A program made the translations under genes and the position numbers. The notes under the pieces were generated by a model that did not search any database, had not been told where the DNA came from, and saw only the letters and a list, made by a program, of their open reading frames with translations. From the NCBI GenBank assembly GCA_030272155.1, contig CP126203.1:1612001-1676000 (forward strand): 64,000 bases of DNA, in the 5' to 3' direction. This document shows positions 33,637 through 44,965 of the stretch, piece by piece (the first letter of the stretch is position 1; each line of letters starts with the position of its first letter). The stretch comes from Tetradesmus obliquus. Taxonomy: Eukaryota > Chlorophyta > Chlorophyceae > Sphaeropleales > Scenedesmaceae.

Positions 33637-34237
33637 CATTGCTGTTGCAGTTGGTTGATGCGCTTGGAATGACTGCTGGTGGGCTGCCGGCATGCTCAGG
33701 TAAGCTTGCACCAATGATGATGGAAGCTGCTGCTGCTGTTTTGAACGTTTGATAACCTGGTTGGTGCTGGTAATGGTACTAGCCTGCTAGCACACCAAAC
33801 ATATGCCTGTTGGCAGCACACTGCTGGTTTAATGTACAAACTGCAGCACTCAACCATGTCTCACTGCACACGGCAGCTGCAGCACACTGTCAGGCGCTGC
33901 ACACTGCACACAGCACCAGGCACGGCACCACATGAGGCGCTGCACAGCACTATGTGTTGCACAGAGCGCGGCACTTGCTGTGCATGTACTGCTGCTGCTG
34001 CTGCTGCTGCTGATGTTGCTGCTGTGCTGAGCATGCTGTGCTTGCCTGCAGCCTGATGGTGGTCTTGCCAGAGCCTCGCTTGCCAAAGAACACATACGTC
34101 GTGTCATTTGGTTTGAATCCCCGCAAGTCGCTGTGGATGTACAGTGACGTGGAGTCATGATTTGTCTTCTCAGCAGTACGGTCTGTGAAAGGATTACGGC
34201 TGAGGCCAAACGTTTTCAGCAGGTCAGTGGTAGGCAT
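26570..34237 (-). CDS. P-loop ATPase with membrane segment (KAP/STAND-like), 11 exons
   Basis: Exons join in phase: 34237-34046, 33488-33324, 32580-32496, 31889-31754, 31389-31168, 29863-29743, 29224-29096, 28518-28403, 27856-27727, 27017-26913 and 26737-26570 (TGA), giving 522 aa. The N-terminus has LLKTFGLSRNPFTDRTAEK and a Walker A, FFGKRGSGKTT, at about residues 50-60. Hydrophobic helices in VGVASTILAGGVAAA and KLVLGAVGLAALGGAYMW flank a short loop, a plausible membrane hairpin. Then come IRLLVIGISAHQKLELLERL, VFGDCFDE (possible Walker B/sensor) and IKVFAREICRNDLLNFGRLH. A membrane hairpin between Walker A and later motifs recalls KAP-type P-loop NTPases, but that assignment is inference. 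Intron 1 uses a GC donor. The gene is strikingly rich in exon-edge echoes. Confidence 0.8.
27090..27600 (-). repeat. four 5' echoes of P-loop gene exon 10
   Basis: Copies of the exon start (DELRAEAEATLGKDFV), each after a CAG acceptor, lie near 27136, 27231, 27351 and 27595 on the minus strand, upstream of the true start at 27017. They diverge soon after ~50 nt. Confidence 0.9.
27920..28110 (-). repeat. 5' echoes of P-loop gene exon 9
   Basis: 27983-27925 repeats LALDLS..TLKEA.FD.HFV of exon 9 (starts 27856). 28107-28050 is a second, more decayed copy. Confidence 0.8.
28248..28310 (-). repeat. 3' echo of P-loop gene exon 8
   Basis: Repeats NLLNFGRLHFFFPDS followed by a GTGCGT donor, downstream of the true donor at 28402. 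Confidence 0.85.
28838..29035 (-). repeat. two 3' echoes of P-loop gene exon 7
   Basis: 29030-28968 and 28891-28838 repeat the exon end (LTQLGYESVTVFGDCF.E) with GTGAGT and GTGCGT donors. The true donor is at 29095. Confidence 0.85.
29300..29460 (-). repeat. 5' echoes of P-loop gene exon 7
   Basis: 29359-29307 repeats the exon start (DKVDTIRLLVIGISAH) after TTGCAG. A fragment near 29457-29425 repeats part of the same edge. Confidence 0.8.
29634..29995 (-). repeat. 5' and 3' echoes of P-loop gene exon 6
   Basis: 29990-29945 copies the exon start (RYLVGTSLAQL) upstream; 29690-29634 copies the exon end (PPAVLAGLLDSLLSPQ plus GTGCGT) downstream of the true exon 29863-29743. Both edges of one exon are echoed. 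Confidence 0.85.
30325..31115 (-). repeat. four 3' echoes of P-loop gene exon 5
   Basis: Copies of the exon end (PLRSHPKLVLGAVGLAALGG, then AYMW and a GT donor) end near 30963, 30831, 30582 and 30325. Spacing is about 130-260 bp. The nearest (31110-30963) is ~145 nt long and almost identical to the true exon, whose donor is at 31167. Confidence 0.9.
31475..31550 (-). repeat. 5' echo of P-loop gene exon 5
   Basis: Copies ...VGVASTILAGGVAAARD upstream of the true exon start at 31389, then diverges. Confidence 0.85.
31895..32145 (-). repeat. CTG tract and two 5' echoes of P-loop gene exon 4
   Basis: On the sense strand a CTG-rich run (31895-31965) abuts the exon 4 acceptor. Upstream, 32040-31997 (EEARQMLEVLKQDP) and 32140-32106 (MLEVQKHP) repeat the exon start after a second CTG tract. 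Confidence 0.85.
32660..32820 (-). repeat. 5' echoes of P-loop gene exon 3
   Basis: 32706-32665 repeats DAWTSSDMMNCVL of exon 3 (starts 32580). A second fragment near 32815-32790 repeats VDCVLS. Confidence 0.8.
32888..33210 (-). repeat. two 3' echoes of P-loop gene exon 2
   Basis: 33208-33109 and 32978-32888 are ~90-100-nt, nearly exact copies of the exon end (VDMSKPGHLTACLTQFQSCI through WDAAFQ). Each is followed by GT. The true donor is at 33323. Spacing is about 215-220 bp. Confidence 0.9.
33489..33640 (-). repeat. long sense-CTG tract before P-loop gene exon 2
   Basis: CAG-rich on the plus strand, hence CTG in the transcript, ending at the exon 2 acceptor. The same intron starts (34045) with sense CAG triplets, including eight in a row at 34011-33988. 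Confidence 0.9.
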
Positions 34238-35823
34238 GGCTGCTGCTGCTGCTGTTGCTCCGTGTTGGGCGCTGCTACTGCTGCAGCTGCAGCTGAGCGG
34301 CTAAGGCGCTGTTATCCTGCAGGAGCGCTGCTGTAGAAGTTGAGCCTGTCACCTGCATGCATGACATAGCAATCAATCAGGCTTGGAAGTGAGGTGAATG
34401 CAGCAGCCTGGAATGGCAAACAGCATGTGACAGTAGTGCCATGCTGCTGTAGCAGCACCGCTGCTTTCACAGAAGCAGTCTATTCCGCAGACATGTCGAG
34501 TGTTTCAGCAGCTGATACAAAGCTTCCACGCTATGGTATTGCATTCCCACGACCATACGTGCAGTTGCGTGTCAGCTGCCAAAGTGGGTTGGCCAAGCGA
34601 TCTTGCTGTATGTGTGCTGTACAACGCTGTGGCTTATCTCGTTGCTATAGCGTTTTCTAGCACATCAAAAACAGTCTATTTGCGAACAGGCATCAACTGT
34701 GATGCTGCGGAGAACGCCAACGTGCCTTCACCTAGTATGGTCTACTATCCTTGGCCTCCTCGGACCAGGCTGCTGGAACAAATCGAGAATACTTCGTCAG
34801 GTACTGCGTGAAGCAAGACTGGCGTCGCAGTGCGGTAGCAAGTGTCAAGTGACTGACACTCAAGCAAAGATCCAGCGAACACTCAATATAATCAGCGTAG
34901 CTTGAGATGCCAGCCGTTCATTGCAGAAGCTATGGTGTGCTGTGGCGTTGCGACAACCCAGTCACTACTCACCCAACCAGGGTTCCAGGCTGCAGGGCTT
35001 TGACGGTGTTTTGAACCAGGTTTGACTTGGACTTTTACTTGCGCAAGCCGTTCCTCCGCAAGAGGTGTCTGACGTCGTCTGTGCGACAAAGAAAGTGACA
35101 GAGCCACATAAACCCAGACCCGAATACGCCACACGTACTGTCAAGGGGCAGTGAATCACTGAGCGGCGCGCACTGCGCCACTGAGTTGTCAACACGCAAA
35201 ACAGCGCCCACAGGTGCTGTTGAGAGCATATATTGCACAGGTACAGCAATGCCAAGATGGCGCTCACAGCAGTATATCGCAGCATAGCATCTCACAGAAC
35301 GAGAGAAGGGGACTGCACAGGTCACCTGTGTGAGTCACATGTGTGCAGCACTGAACACTGAAACCTGAACACTGTGCAGCTGTATGTCACATGTCACGTA
35401 CAGCTGTGTAGGCTGTACATATCTAGGCAGATAGGCCGCAGCACAAAGTAATGGCAAGGGTGACACAAGCGGCTAACACGAGTACCACAACGCCGCCTGG
35501 GCTAAAACCACACATGCTAAAACATTGTGCACCGCTGCACAGTCAGGCTGCAGCCTGATGCGGTTGAACTGTTCACACGAGCAAAGCAAGATAGCGTTCA
35601 ATCAGAAGCACAGCATAGTGCATGCGCAGGACTATCCGGGTTCAGCAGAAACAGCTTCCTGTGCGTGCAACTCATGCTGCAATGCTGCCAGCACCATTGC
35701 CGACATGCAAACGTGTTGCCCATTCATGCAGTATGCTGCCAACTACAGTACACAACAGCACAACACAGGCCAGCAGTGCTGCTGAGCAGCATGCACTGCA
35801 GCCGTTGGCAACCGCTAAGCCAG
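34238..35823. other. intergenic region
   Basis: Upstream of the P-loop gene and downstream of the first beta-helix gene, both on the minus strand. It should contain a promoter and a 3' UTR. ORFs up to ~100 codons lack any supporting feature. Confidence 0.4.
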
Positions 35824-38800
35824 TTACAAGGTGGGCTGACAGCTGCACTTGCTGGCAGCAAATGCTTGACCAGGCTTACACCGGCACACATTGCCAGTGC
35901 AAGCAGCAGCACAGACATCTCCAGTGATAACATAGCCGCCAGCACGCCTGACCTTCCCACCGCCACACGTGAAACGAGCAGCGCCCGCAACCTGTATGTC
36001 ATTTTCCATCACATGGCCGGCAGCGCCAGCTCTGTTGGACCCAAAGTTGTGCTGCTGCTTTTTGCCGCTGAGCAAGAAATTCACACTGCTGCTCAGCTCA
36101 GTAGTGCTGCTGCCGCTGTCGATATGCATGGCACCACCGCCAGAAGCATTGTGAGCGATGTTACCTATCCAGCAGCTGTTGCTGCCTGCAGCAAAAGTAA
36201 GCGTGGTGTTTGCCGCGGTTGGCCACCATGGTGCCACAAGACCTGGCCGAATCTGCTGCCCAAGCTTAACAGCACCTCCGACCGATGCTTTGTTGTTGAT
36301 GAAAGAGGTTTTGGCGCTTAATGTAACGCTGCTGTTGGACAAGGCACACAGGGCACCTCCACAGCCTCGGCCCTCAGGCGGTGCTGCGTTGCCGACAAAG
36401 CTTGCACCGCGGATGAAGGTTGCAAATGAATATTGCAGGAAAGCCGCCCCGCCTGCAGGAAACAAGCACAGGTCGATTCTGTTGCACAACGTTTTTTCAG
36501 CGGTGGTGGTTGTGCCACCACCAAGCAGTGCCGCACAGGTTGGGGAACGGCAGGCACGCAATGCACACATGCAGAATGGACAGGTTGAACCTGCAGTTCC
36601 AGCAGTGCAACATCCAGCGTTTTAAATGTTGTCTGACACTAGCAACGCCCTAAAGAACTACAGAACTGCCTGACAGCCTGACTGCTTCCGAAGATTCACG
36701 GACATGATTGCTTGCTTGCTGTCACAGTGTCGACGCAGATCATGCATACAGGACGGCAGCGGTGACATAATAAAATCCCTGTCGTGACGTGGTGATTATG
36801 AGACGGTTGTGACACGCTGCTGACCTGCAACTGCAGACTGCCATTTCATAGAGACGGAGTTTCCCTTGAAGGTGATGAGCTGCGTAGCCTCAAACCTGCT
36901 GGGTTGTATACATTCAGGAGTCATGTCACTATGGTCTGCATGCAGACAGACCGATCCTGACGTGAGCGACAGTGCGCCTCCATTGCAGTCCGCTGCGGAG
37001 AGCAAGCGGCACAGCAGCATCACAATGTCAGTGCTTTGAGGTTGTGGATTCTCCTGTTTTGGGGCGAGGCATTTGGTTGTGTACACGGATGTCTGTTGGG
37101 CAGACCAGGCGTGCCCTTGTCCTTCTCGTATGTAACCATGGAGGCACATAGGCTCATGCAGGCTTGCCTTTGTTTGGTGCGCCACAAACAACTGAGCTGC
37201 AGCTGGCACACTTCCTACTTCAAATGGTAAGATGTGTGACATGAAACTGCTGAGCAGCGTCTCTACATGACCACATGCATGGCCTGCGTTTTGCTGCAGT
37301 GTGGACATAGCATTCAGGAATGCCACCCGTTGCACATCAGCGCTGCTGAAGGCAGCTCTTCAACCATAGCTGATCTGCAAGGATTGTGCAGAACTTCTGT
37401 CGTGTGTCCCACAAAGCCAGTGTTGTGCAGCTGCGTGTACAGGACGCCAAATCACCTGCTGTGTTGTTGCGGTAAACAGCAGCAGCGTTGTGGGTGATGT
37501 TGGACGCTATGGCAAAGATTGCCCCACCGCCGGGGCAGGCGCCCGATGTCCAGACCAGCTAACATCAGCAGCAGTTTAGTAGCAGTAGCAGCAGCAGTAG
37601 CAGCAGCAGTAGCAGCAGCAGTAGCAGCAGCAGCAGCAACAGCAGCAGCATGTGCAGCATGTGTTACAGCACAGCCTGGCCTGCATTGACTGTGTGCTGC
37701 ATGCACATATCCATCATGATAAACAGCCTGATGCTGTGCAGTGAACACCCCACAGTGCTGTAACAAATGAGATGTAAAGGCTAGTGACCGCAGCATACAG
37801 CAAGGCATACAAAGTCAGCTCCTCATGAGTGCTTGACATCACAATTTCCTGTTGCTCTGCTGCATGTTGCCATAAATCACAGCTCCCTGCCTGTGTGTTG
37901 AGCCACCATTTGGCTGCTGCTGCGTTTGTAAATAAAGAGAGTTCGCTCAGTGTGTTGTGAATGCAATTCAACCCTCATAATCTCACGTCGTTGCAAGTCA
38001 CAAGCTTGTTATCTGTCATGGTCGCCGCTGCATTGAAGGTGATGTTGCTGGCTTGCAAAAATACAGCACCGCCAGCACTGCCGCCACTGTTGAATGCCAT
38101 GGTCACCGGACCATTGAACTCCACAGCTGAAGCTCGAGCTCTCAAGGCTGGTCCTTCATCTGTTGCATGGTTGCGGAGAAATTGCGCTGGCTTACCAGCA
38201 GCAAATTCTGCTGTTGCATCCCGAAGCAGCAGGCTGCAGCCAGCAGTTCCTGTGTTTCCCCTGAAGCAATAAATGTACACACATTGACACAACTCAACAT
38301 AACTCAATACAGTACAATTGCGGAGGAACTGTGCCAGCATGCCAGGAGGAAAATCTGCTGTTGCACCATGAAGCAGCAAGCTGCAGCCAGCAGTTCCTGT
38401 GTTGCCCCTGAAGCCAATATGACAGCATCAGCATGAGGAACAAAAACAACACACATGCATGAATGACTCCGACAGTGCATTGTGTGCACAGCGCTCAGTA
38501 GCTGCAACACAGCTTTCTACATCAGGAGTTGCAGCATCACTCATCATGACACTGCAGTCTCCTGAGCCTGAAGTAGTGCGGCTGCACATGCAGCGTGGCG
38601 GCTGTGCGTTGCCAGCGTCCTTCGGGATCCTAGATTTGCCTAAATTCACCCTTTTACATGCAGCGTGGCGATGCTGTTTGCATGTGTTTGCCAGCCTAAC
38701 CATGTTCAGTGCTTCACAGCAACTCTGCGTCAGCCACCTTCAACAAATGCGCCCAGGCAAGGGCAGTCAACATCAGTCACCAGCACCTGCTGCTGCTAAA

Positions 38801-40876
38801 GCGCCTGCACTGCCACATGTCTCACCTAAACACTGTTGGTCCATTAAACACTGTTGGTCCATTAAACACTGTTGGTCCATTAAACACTGTTGGTCCATTA
38901 AACACTGTTGGTCCATCAAACACTGTTGGTCCATTAAACACTGTTGGTCCATTAAACACTGTTGGTCCATTAAACACTGTTGGTCCATCAAACACTGTTG
39001 GTCCATTAAACACTGTTGGTCCATTAAACACTGTTGGTCCATTAAACACTGCACTGCCACATGTCTCACCTAAACACTGTTGGTCCATTAAACAGCAAGC
39101 GGGCACCCTCACTTGCATATAACCCGCCGCCTTCCGGGCCCATCAAACCATAATCCCCAGTTTTGTTGTCAGGATCTGGTCTTCCTCCACCAAGGACGCT
39201 TTTGGAGTTTCTGGACACATCCAACGACCCTGCAAACGTCACAGTAGCAGGTCCTGCTGCAGACAGCGCCCCCCAGCTGTTGTTTTTGAATGATGTGCTG
39301 CCGTTGAACGTAACATCTGACACAGTAGTCACTCCTGCTGCTCCCGGTGGGCCGATCCAAATGCAGTACCAGCCACTAGAGTGGAAAGGTATGCACCAAT
39401 ATGTGTCGTACATATTGTTGACAAAGGTGCAGTCGGAGAATGTTATGTTGGCGGCCGTGTCGTTGTCATTTGCGACAGCTCTGGGGCTGTTGCTCCTGCA
39501 GTTTGTGCAGCAAGCAGGAGCAACCAAGCAGCATGAATTATAGCACAGGAAAACAGCCATAACTCAGCGCAGTATGCAGAAGCTGCGCGGCACATGCTGT
39601 GCAACAAAACTGGGTTCAATATTACGCTGTAGCATGTCAAATAAGGGCATTTAGGTCCATGGTCCGGGTGGCGGAGGGAACCGTTCCCCCATAGGATTGC
39701 CGGCTAGCTGTTAGTCGACGACCGTGTCTGCTGCTATGCCTAAACATCGGCTTCAATCATAACACGTTGCTGATACCAAGGGCAGGTACCGTACTTTGTT
39801 TGGGGACCATATCAAAATGATGCATGCAGCTGTCGCAGATGTGGGCACGTCAGCAAGCATGCTGGCGGCATGATGAGTGCAGACAGAGTCGCTTGCAGCT
39901 GCTGTTACACTGCCATGCAAAAGGTGTCACCAGGGCAACAGCAGTGGTGCTGCACAGTGGCTCACTTGAAGGTCACCAGCCTACCAATGAAGGTTGCAGC
40001 ATGGACGTCTTCTGAGCTGTTGCTTTTTTTCAGAATGCGCACGCCTCCCCCGCCCTGAGGGCTACCCGCATGCCCCTCCAGCTGCAAGTTTGACAGCTGC
40101 AGCAGGCCGCCATACTGCACAAAGTGCAGCAGCTGCTGGCTACCTGCTGTGCTGTTTGCTGTGCTGCTCTGCGTTGTGCCCTGTGCTGTTTGATTGCTGG
40201 GTGCTGGTGGGTCAGGTGACAGCAGCCGAGTGGCGCCAGCTGGCAGACCAACCTTGTCTTGACCCACAATGCTGCCAGGTGCGTCGCAACCCAGTTCAAA
40301 AGGCGAGAGTTCAAAAGAGACAGAAAGGGTGAGTGTGTATATAAACAGGAGGTTGTTGAGGTTCTGTTGTGGTTGGGGCAAGCAGTTGTGCATGCAAGTC
40401 TGCGCAGCAGAGCTGCACTGCCGGGCAGCAGCCTCACCGGCAGTAGCCAAGTTGCCAACGTGTTGCTCGCCCAGTGGCATCGGTTGCAGACATGTGGCGT
40501 TTTGAAAAAAAAAGCATCATATGCAGCACCGTGGTGGCCACTTCAACAGCATGCGGAGTTCTGCAGGCGCTAGCCTTCAAGGCTGTTGAAGTACAGCAAG
40601 TTGCTGTAATAGGCTGCAGGCTCACCAGAGCACACTGTCAGGTGTAACCTCCACTGTGCTGTTCAGCACAAACACTCCCGGCCCCAGCTCGTAGCTGCTG
40701 TTGAGTTGCAGGTTGATGATTGTCGGCGTGGAAGTGTCTTCGATTTTGATTCTGTCGGTGGGACAGTCCAGCACTGCTGCTGCTGCTGCTGCTCCGAGTG
40801 TGCAGCAGCAGCACAGGCTGCCCACAAGCAGCAAACGCAACCGCAACATAATATTTAGACCTGGTTGCATTGTCAC
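35824..40876 (-). CDS. secreted Pmp-like beta-helix protein, copy A
   Basis: Seven exons join in phase: 40876-40626, 40271-39966, 39495-39070, 38260-37987, 37558-37456, 36992-36825 and 36452-35824 (TAA), giving 718 aa. It starts with a signal peptide (MLRLRLLLVGSLCCCCTLG; an in-frame ATG at 40849 is equally possible). The body repeats GGA and FxxN motifs spaced as in the polymorphic outer-membrane protein (Pmp) repeats of chlamydiae: FVNN, FKNN, FLRN, FVGN, FINN with SAGGAVFLQ, GGALCALS, SVGGAVKL. Such repeats form right-handed parallel beta-helices. The Cys-rich end (VCRCKPGQAFAASKCSCQ) is like an EGF/GCC2-type tail. Role probably extracellular or cell-surface adhesion; function unknown. Exon 3's end is expanded into an 18-bp array. 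Confidence 0.82.
38312..38412 (-). repeat. 5' echo of beta-helix A exon 4
   Basis: Repeats RGNTGTAGCSLLLH.AT after a CTTCAG acceptor, upstream of the true start at 38260. About 85 nt are recognisably similar. Confidence 0.85.
38826..39048 (-). repeat. 18-bp array expanded from the end of beta-helix A exon 3
   Basis: About 12 copies of CACTGTTGGTCCATTAAA (plus strand). The unit is the exon's own coding end, LFNGPTVF. The array is bounded by an acceptor-like GCAGTGCAG at 39049 and a copy of the true donor (TTTAG then GTGAG at 38825). Inclusion as an exon would create an immediate in-frame TAA after phase 2, so it should be intronic. Confidence 0.92.
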
Positions 40877-41177
40877 GGTATACTTGGAGGTGTTGGTTGG
40901 CCCTCGGCAGGACTTTGGACGGCCTACTCGTGTCGGGATATGGGGTAGCAGGTCGGTTGAATGGCAGAGAGATTTGTTCCATTACGTTAAAATCACGGTA
41001 TCTTGTTCATAAAGGCGTCAGCGCCTCTCGACACAGGCAGTTCAAGTCACAAACTCAGCTGTCATCACTGGTACAGTTACGGTGGTGACGTCCCCATGTT
41101 ATAGCTGCTGCACTTTTTCCGCAGAGCCACACGTATAAACCCACGTAGAAAAGACGCTTTCTGGTGGCAAGTGTACT

Positions 41178-41186
41178 CTTATATAG
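41178..41186 (-). promoter_or_regulatory. possible TATA box of beta-helix A
   Basis: On the minus strand CTATATAAG lies about 300 bp upstream of the start codon. It is AT-rich in an otherwise GC-balanced stretch. A match to TATA consensus only. Confidence 0.3.
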
Positions 41187-43180
41187 AAAATATTTACTTG
41201 TGTCCAGTACAGAACTTCGGGTGATGGAATGCCATCATGGCATGACTGCTGAGCTGCCGCCCGGCAGCTGGGCCAGCTGGGCATACTACGCTAGCAGCGG
41301 CTACAAGAAATGGCCAGCTGTTTGCACCAGTGAATCATGTTTCCGCTGTTACACTTCACTTCAGGTGAAAACATGCCATCGTGCTTATGTCATACACAGT
41401 GGCTGCCAGACCCTCTGTACATGTGCAGGGTTGTCCAATGTTCAGGCAGCAGTCTGGCCAGTCACCAACAGCTGCAGGCAAACTTCACACGCGTGTAATT
41501 GCGTTGCGCAGAACAGCGCGATCTGGCTCATGAATCAAACTGCATTCGCATGGCCAACGGCACACATGCATCACGCAGAAAGTGCAGGAGACACCTTCAC
41601 CCCCCAGAAAAGCACAGGACCTGATGATAAGGAACAATAAGGAGGGCATGGGATCCTGCACAACATGCTGAACACTTTTCCAAGCTGCATTTGCTTCACT
41701 TCTCGCCACAGCTGATCATTGCAATAATCCCCGCTCAGGTGCCTACAAAGGTCTCATAGACACTGTCCACGCTGCCAAGCAACGCCCCTGGCGAGCCAAG
41801 CAAGCCAAGCCGCAAGTGACAGCACAGCAGCGCTGCAGTTGCATCAGATTCAAGACACCAACGCAAACGTCCCAGCCAGAGACCATAAGATCCATTGCCA
41901 TGTCACTCGCATTATTACGATGAACATATGTATGTGGGTGTGAGGTGCGGTTCTGATGAATGCATTGGCTCCCCCATGCAAGCAAGAGAGCTGGCATAGA
42001 CATACTGCAGCAGTGCAACGCATCAGCATCAGCGCCAAATTGCCAAGGCATGAAAAGTGTTCAAGAGGAAGCATGGCGTAGAAACACCATGCCAGGGCAC
42101 AGTGCCGCATATGCGCTGTGTCCAGCGGACCACATACACTATGTGTCAGCAGCATGCACGCGGCGCCGGCAGCAACCCACATTCAACAGCATAACCGCTT
42201 TAATGCATGGAATGCAATGCAGTCAGAAACAGCCACCCATAGAGACCATGCAGCAGTGAGGCTGTACTGATTTTGAGTGCAGGGTAGCCGCACATCGCTT
42301 GATGACAGGGGCTGCAGCCGCAGAGCTTGATCAAGTCGGCACATCCAGTCATTCAACATGAAATTTTGCTATGAGATTGGCTCCGTATGCAGCGGCTCAA
42401 AGAGCTGCAGCTTTGGAGGCGCCAAGCACCCTGCTTGCTCCGTGTGGCCTGCAATGACTCATGCAACGCATCAAAGGTGTGCATCTGGCTGGTTTGCTCC
42501 TCAAGGCCTCCTCTTCAAGACCAGCCTCAAATGACAATGCAGCAGCAATCCGGCCTTTTCAGCACAGGATATGTAACACAGAGATCCACAGCCATAATGC
42601 TGAGTTGACCAGCTTTGAGTTGGCAGCTGGTCAATATGAAGTACTGAGATCATGTGAACACGCTGTAGTACTGTCAACAGAAACCGTCAACAAACAGGGT
42701 CGACACACAGCGTCAGCATCAGGTGTCAAGCTTTAGTGTCAAGCCTGGTGTCGGATACTGAATCAAAAAACTGTGTCATCATGCCGAGTCAGCATACAGT
42801 GGCAAGCTGAAACGCCGGCACACCATGTAGGTACACAGTGCTCACGTACAGTGACGATACTGTTGTACGTGACGTAGCACAAAAAGGCAAATACCAAATA
42901 TGGTATGAAACATGCAATACTCAAGCGTACAGCAGGAGCACTGTGCATCCTGCAGCCATGCAAGCAGATTTGCAACATACATATTTGGGGATGCAGCTCT
43001 GCTGTAACATCGGCAGCAGGCAGCAGAGACAGGGCCCAAAGCTGCTGCAGCCTACATGCTGTAGCAAATCCCTCCAGCTCACAGCCTTCATTTTGATCGT
43101 TGCAGCTTGGCAGCTGCACAGTCGCTATATAAGAGTGACCAGCAAGCACAGGGCCCCGCCTGCTGTTGCGTAAAGGCTGC

Positions 43181-43282
43181 CGCCTGCAGCTGTAGCATGC
43201 CTGTAGCTGTTACATGCCTGCAGCTGTAGCATGCCTGCAGCTGTAGCATGCCTGCAGCTGTAGCATGCCTGCAGCAGTAGCA
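43181..43282. repeat. 17-bp minisatellite in beta-helix B 3' UTR
   Basis: About six copies of GCCTGCAGCTGTAGCAT immediately after the stop codon (43290) of copy B. Confidence 0.9.
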
Positions 43283-43289
43283 TGACCCT

Positions 43290-44909
43290 TCACAGCCCAC
43301 AAGGCTTTGGACTTGAGCTAGGTTTGGGGCTTGTGCTAGGCTTGGGACTTGGACTGGCAGCTGCATTGCGCTGGCAGCTGCACTGCACCGGCACAAACAC
43401 CTGATTGACCGGGCACTTGCAGACAGCTTTCCCTGCGCAGCGTGCAGCACACACATTCCCCTCAATGCTGTAGCTGCCAGCAAAAGATCTGCTGTTGCAT
43501 GTGAACCAGCCTTTGTCTAGCACAGTGATGTCTTGCTCAACCGCACTGTTGCCTGGGCCAGCGAGATTGGAGCCGAAGTTGTGTGGCGCGGCCGTGCCAA
43601 ACACAGCACCGCCATAAGGCTCAATGCGCAGTGCAGCGCCTCCTGCTGCTGCTGTTGCAGTATTGCCTGTCCAGCAGCTGCTGCTGCTGCTGCCGCTGAA
43701 CACCATGCGTGTGGTGGTTGCATTCGGCCACCAGGCGCCAGGGGTGATTGTCACTGCGCCGCCGCGTGGCGCGCTGTTATTTCTGAATGTGACAGGACCT
43801 CCAAATGCTAGTGTGCTGTTGCCGCATACATGCACGGCTCCGCCTGAGCCATCCTGCGCCGTGGCTGAGTTGCTGATGAATTGAGCGCCCGCGGCAAAAG
43901 TGACGTCACTTGCTGTATAGATCGCCCCGCCTGCAGCCACAGGTGTGGAACGGCTAGTCAAGTCAGGCCTGTGCCTATCTGGGCCACATGGTATCCTGCC
44001 TAAAAAGCATTACTGTCATGTCGTACAACCGTATCACTGCAGGCGTACAAAGGTAAAGAGCGTACACAGCAGCGTACTGATCACAACACAGAACCCTTGG
44101 GCGAGCAGAGCATGGCTGTCAGCAGCACCAAACCTCGAAGAGGCCCTTGTTTTAGAGCAGTTTGCCGCTGCTCACCGATAGGTCCTTCATTGCCTATGAA
44201 AGCCACCATCTTGTTGGCAGTGAAGCTGCTGTTGACCTGCTTGCTGCCAAAGGCATATGGAAAGACTGCCACAGCGCCGCCAAAAGGGCCGGCGCCTGCA
44301 GGCAACACAGCAGCACAACAGCATTGCGGCGGGGTGATGAACCTCAACATGCGCGTTGGCTGACTGTTGGCTGGAGAATGGTGCTGGGCTATGGGTGATG
44401 GGTCATTCAGCACCTAGCTGGTATGTGTAGGCTGCATCAGATGTTGCTGTGCAGCATGTACGTGGGCCTCTGCAGCTCAACAGCTCACATGCCTCTGCAG
44501 CAACACCTCCTAAACACTTTAAACACACGCTGCTTTCAATATCCTAGTCGGATGTGTTGGCTTGGCTGCTCTAATTGTCTGGTTCTGCCCCGCTCGCATG
44601 CTACCAATTGCATCTCTCTGCTATAGCTGTCAAGCCACACATCGCTCAGCTACTACTACTTGTCAAGCTCAAGCAGCTGACTGCACGTGGCATCTTAACA
44701 GCAGTCATGGATTTGCCAGCTAGCGCACTTGGAGGCTGCTTTGCTGTAGTTACCAAATGTACAGGATCGGCTGCAGTCGTGTAACAGCATGCATGTTATG
44801 TGAGGCAACTCACGTGCTACGTTGCTCTGATATGTCGCCAGCTCATTGTGGGTTACATGGGACCCTTGGATCCACATAGCCCCACCCGCACAGCCATCGT
44901 CAAAGTCCT

Positions 44910-44965
<56 letters not shown>

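Larger units (their letters stand above)
40877..43289. other. intergenic region between the tandem beta-helix genes
   Basis: Holds the promoter of copy A and the 3' UTR of copy B. ORFs of up to 158 codons (41164-41640, plus) show no homology I recognise and low-complexity-free but random-looking composition. A 17-bp repeat lies at its right end. Confidence 0.4.

Noticed and set aside
38773-39122. Repetitive ORFs on both strands (CLMDQQ, FNGPTV, NTVGPL) over the 18-bp array
   Set aside because: The array is an expansion of an exon edge. In-phase inclusion after exon 3 meets an immediate stop, and no start or homology supports a separate gene.
39655-39730. Possible tRNA or structured RNA (GGTCCGGGTGGCGGAGGGAA...)
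   Set aside because: No acceptor-stem pairing and no recognisable T-loop (GGTTCRANYCC); it lies in intron 2 of beta-helix A.
41164-41640. 158-codon plus-strand ORF between the beta-helix genes
   Set aside because: No recognisable motif, starts inside the presumed promoter of beta-helix A, and no supporting splice sites.
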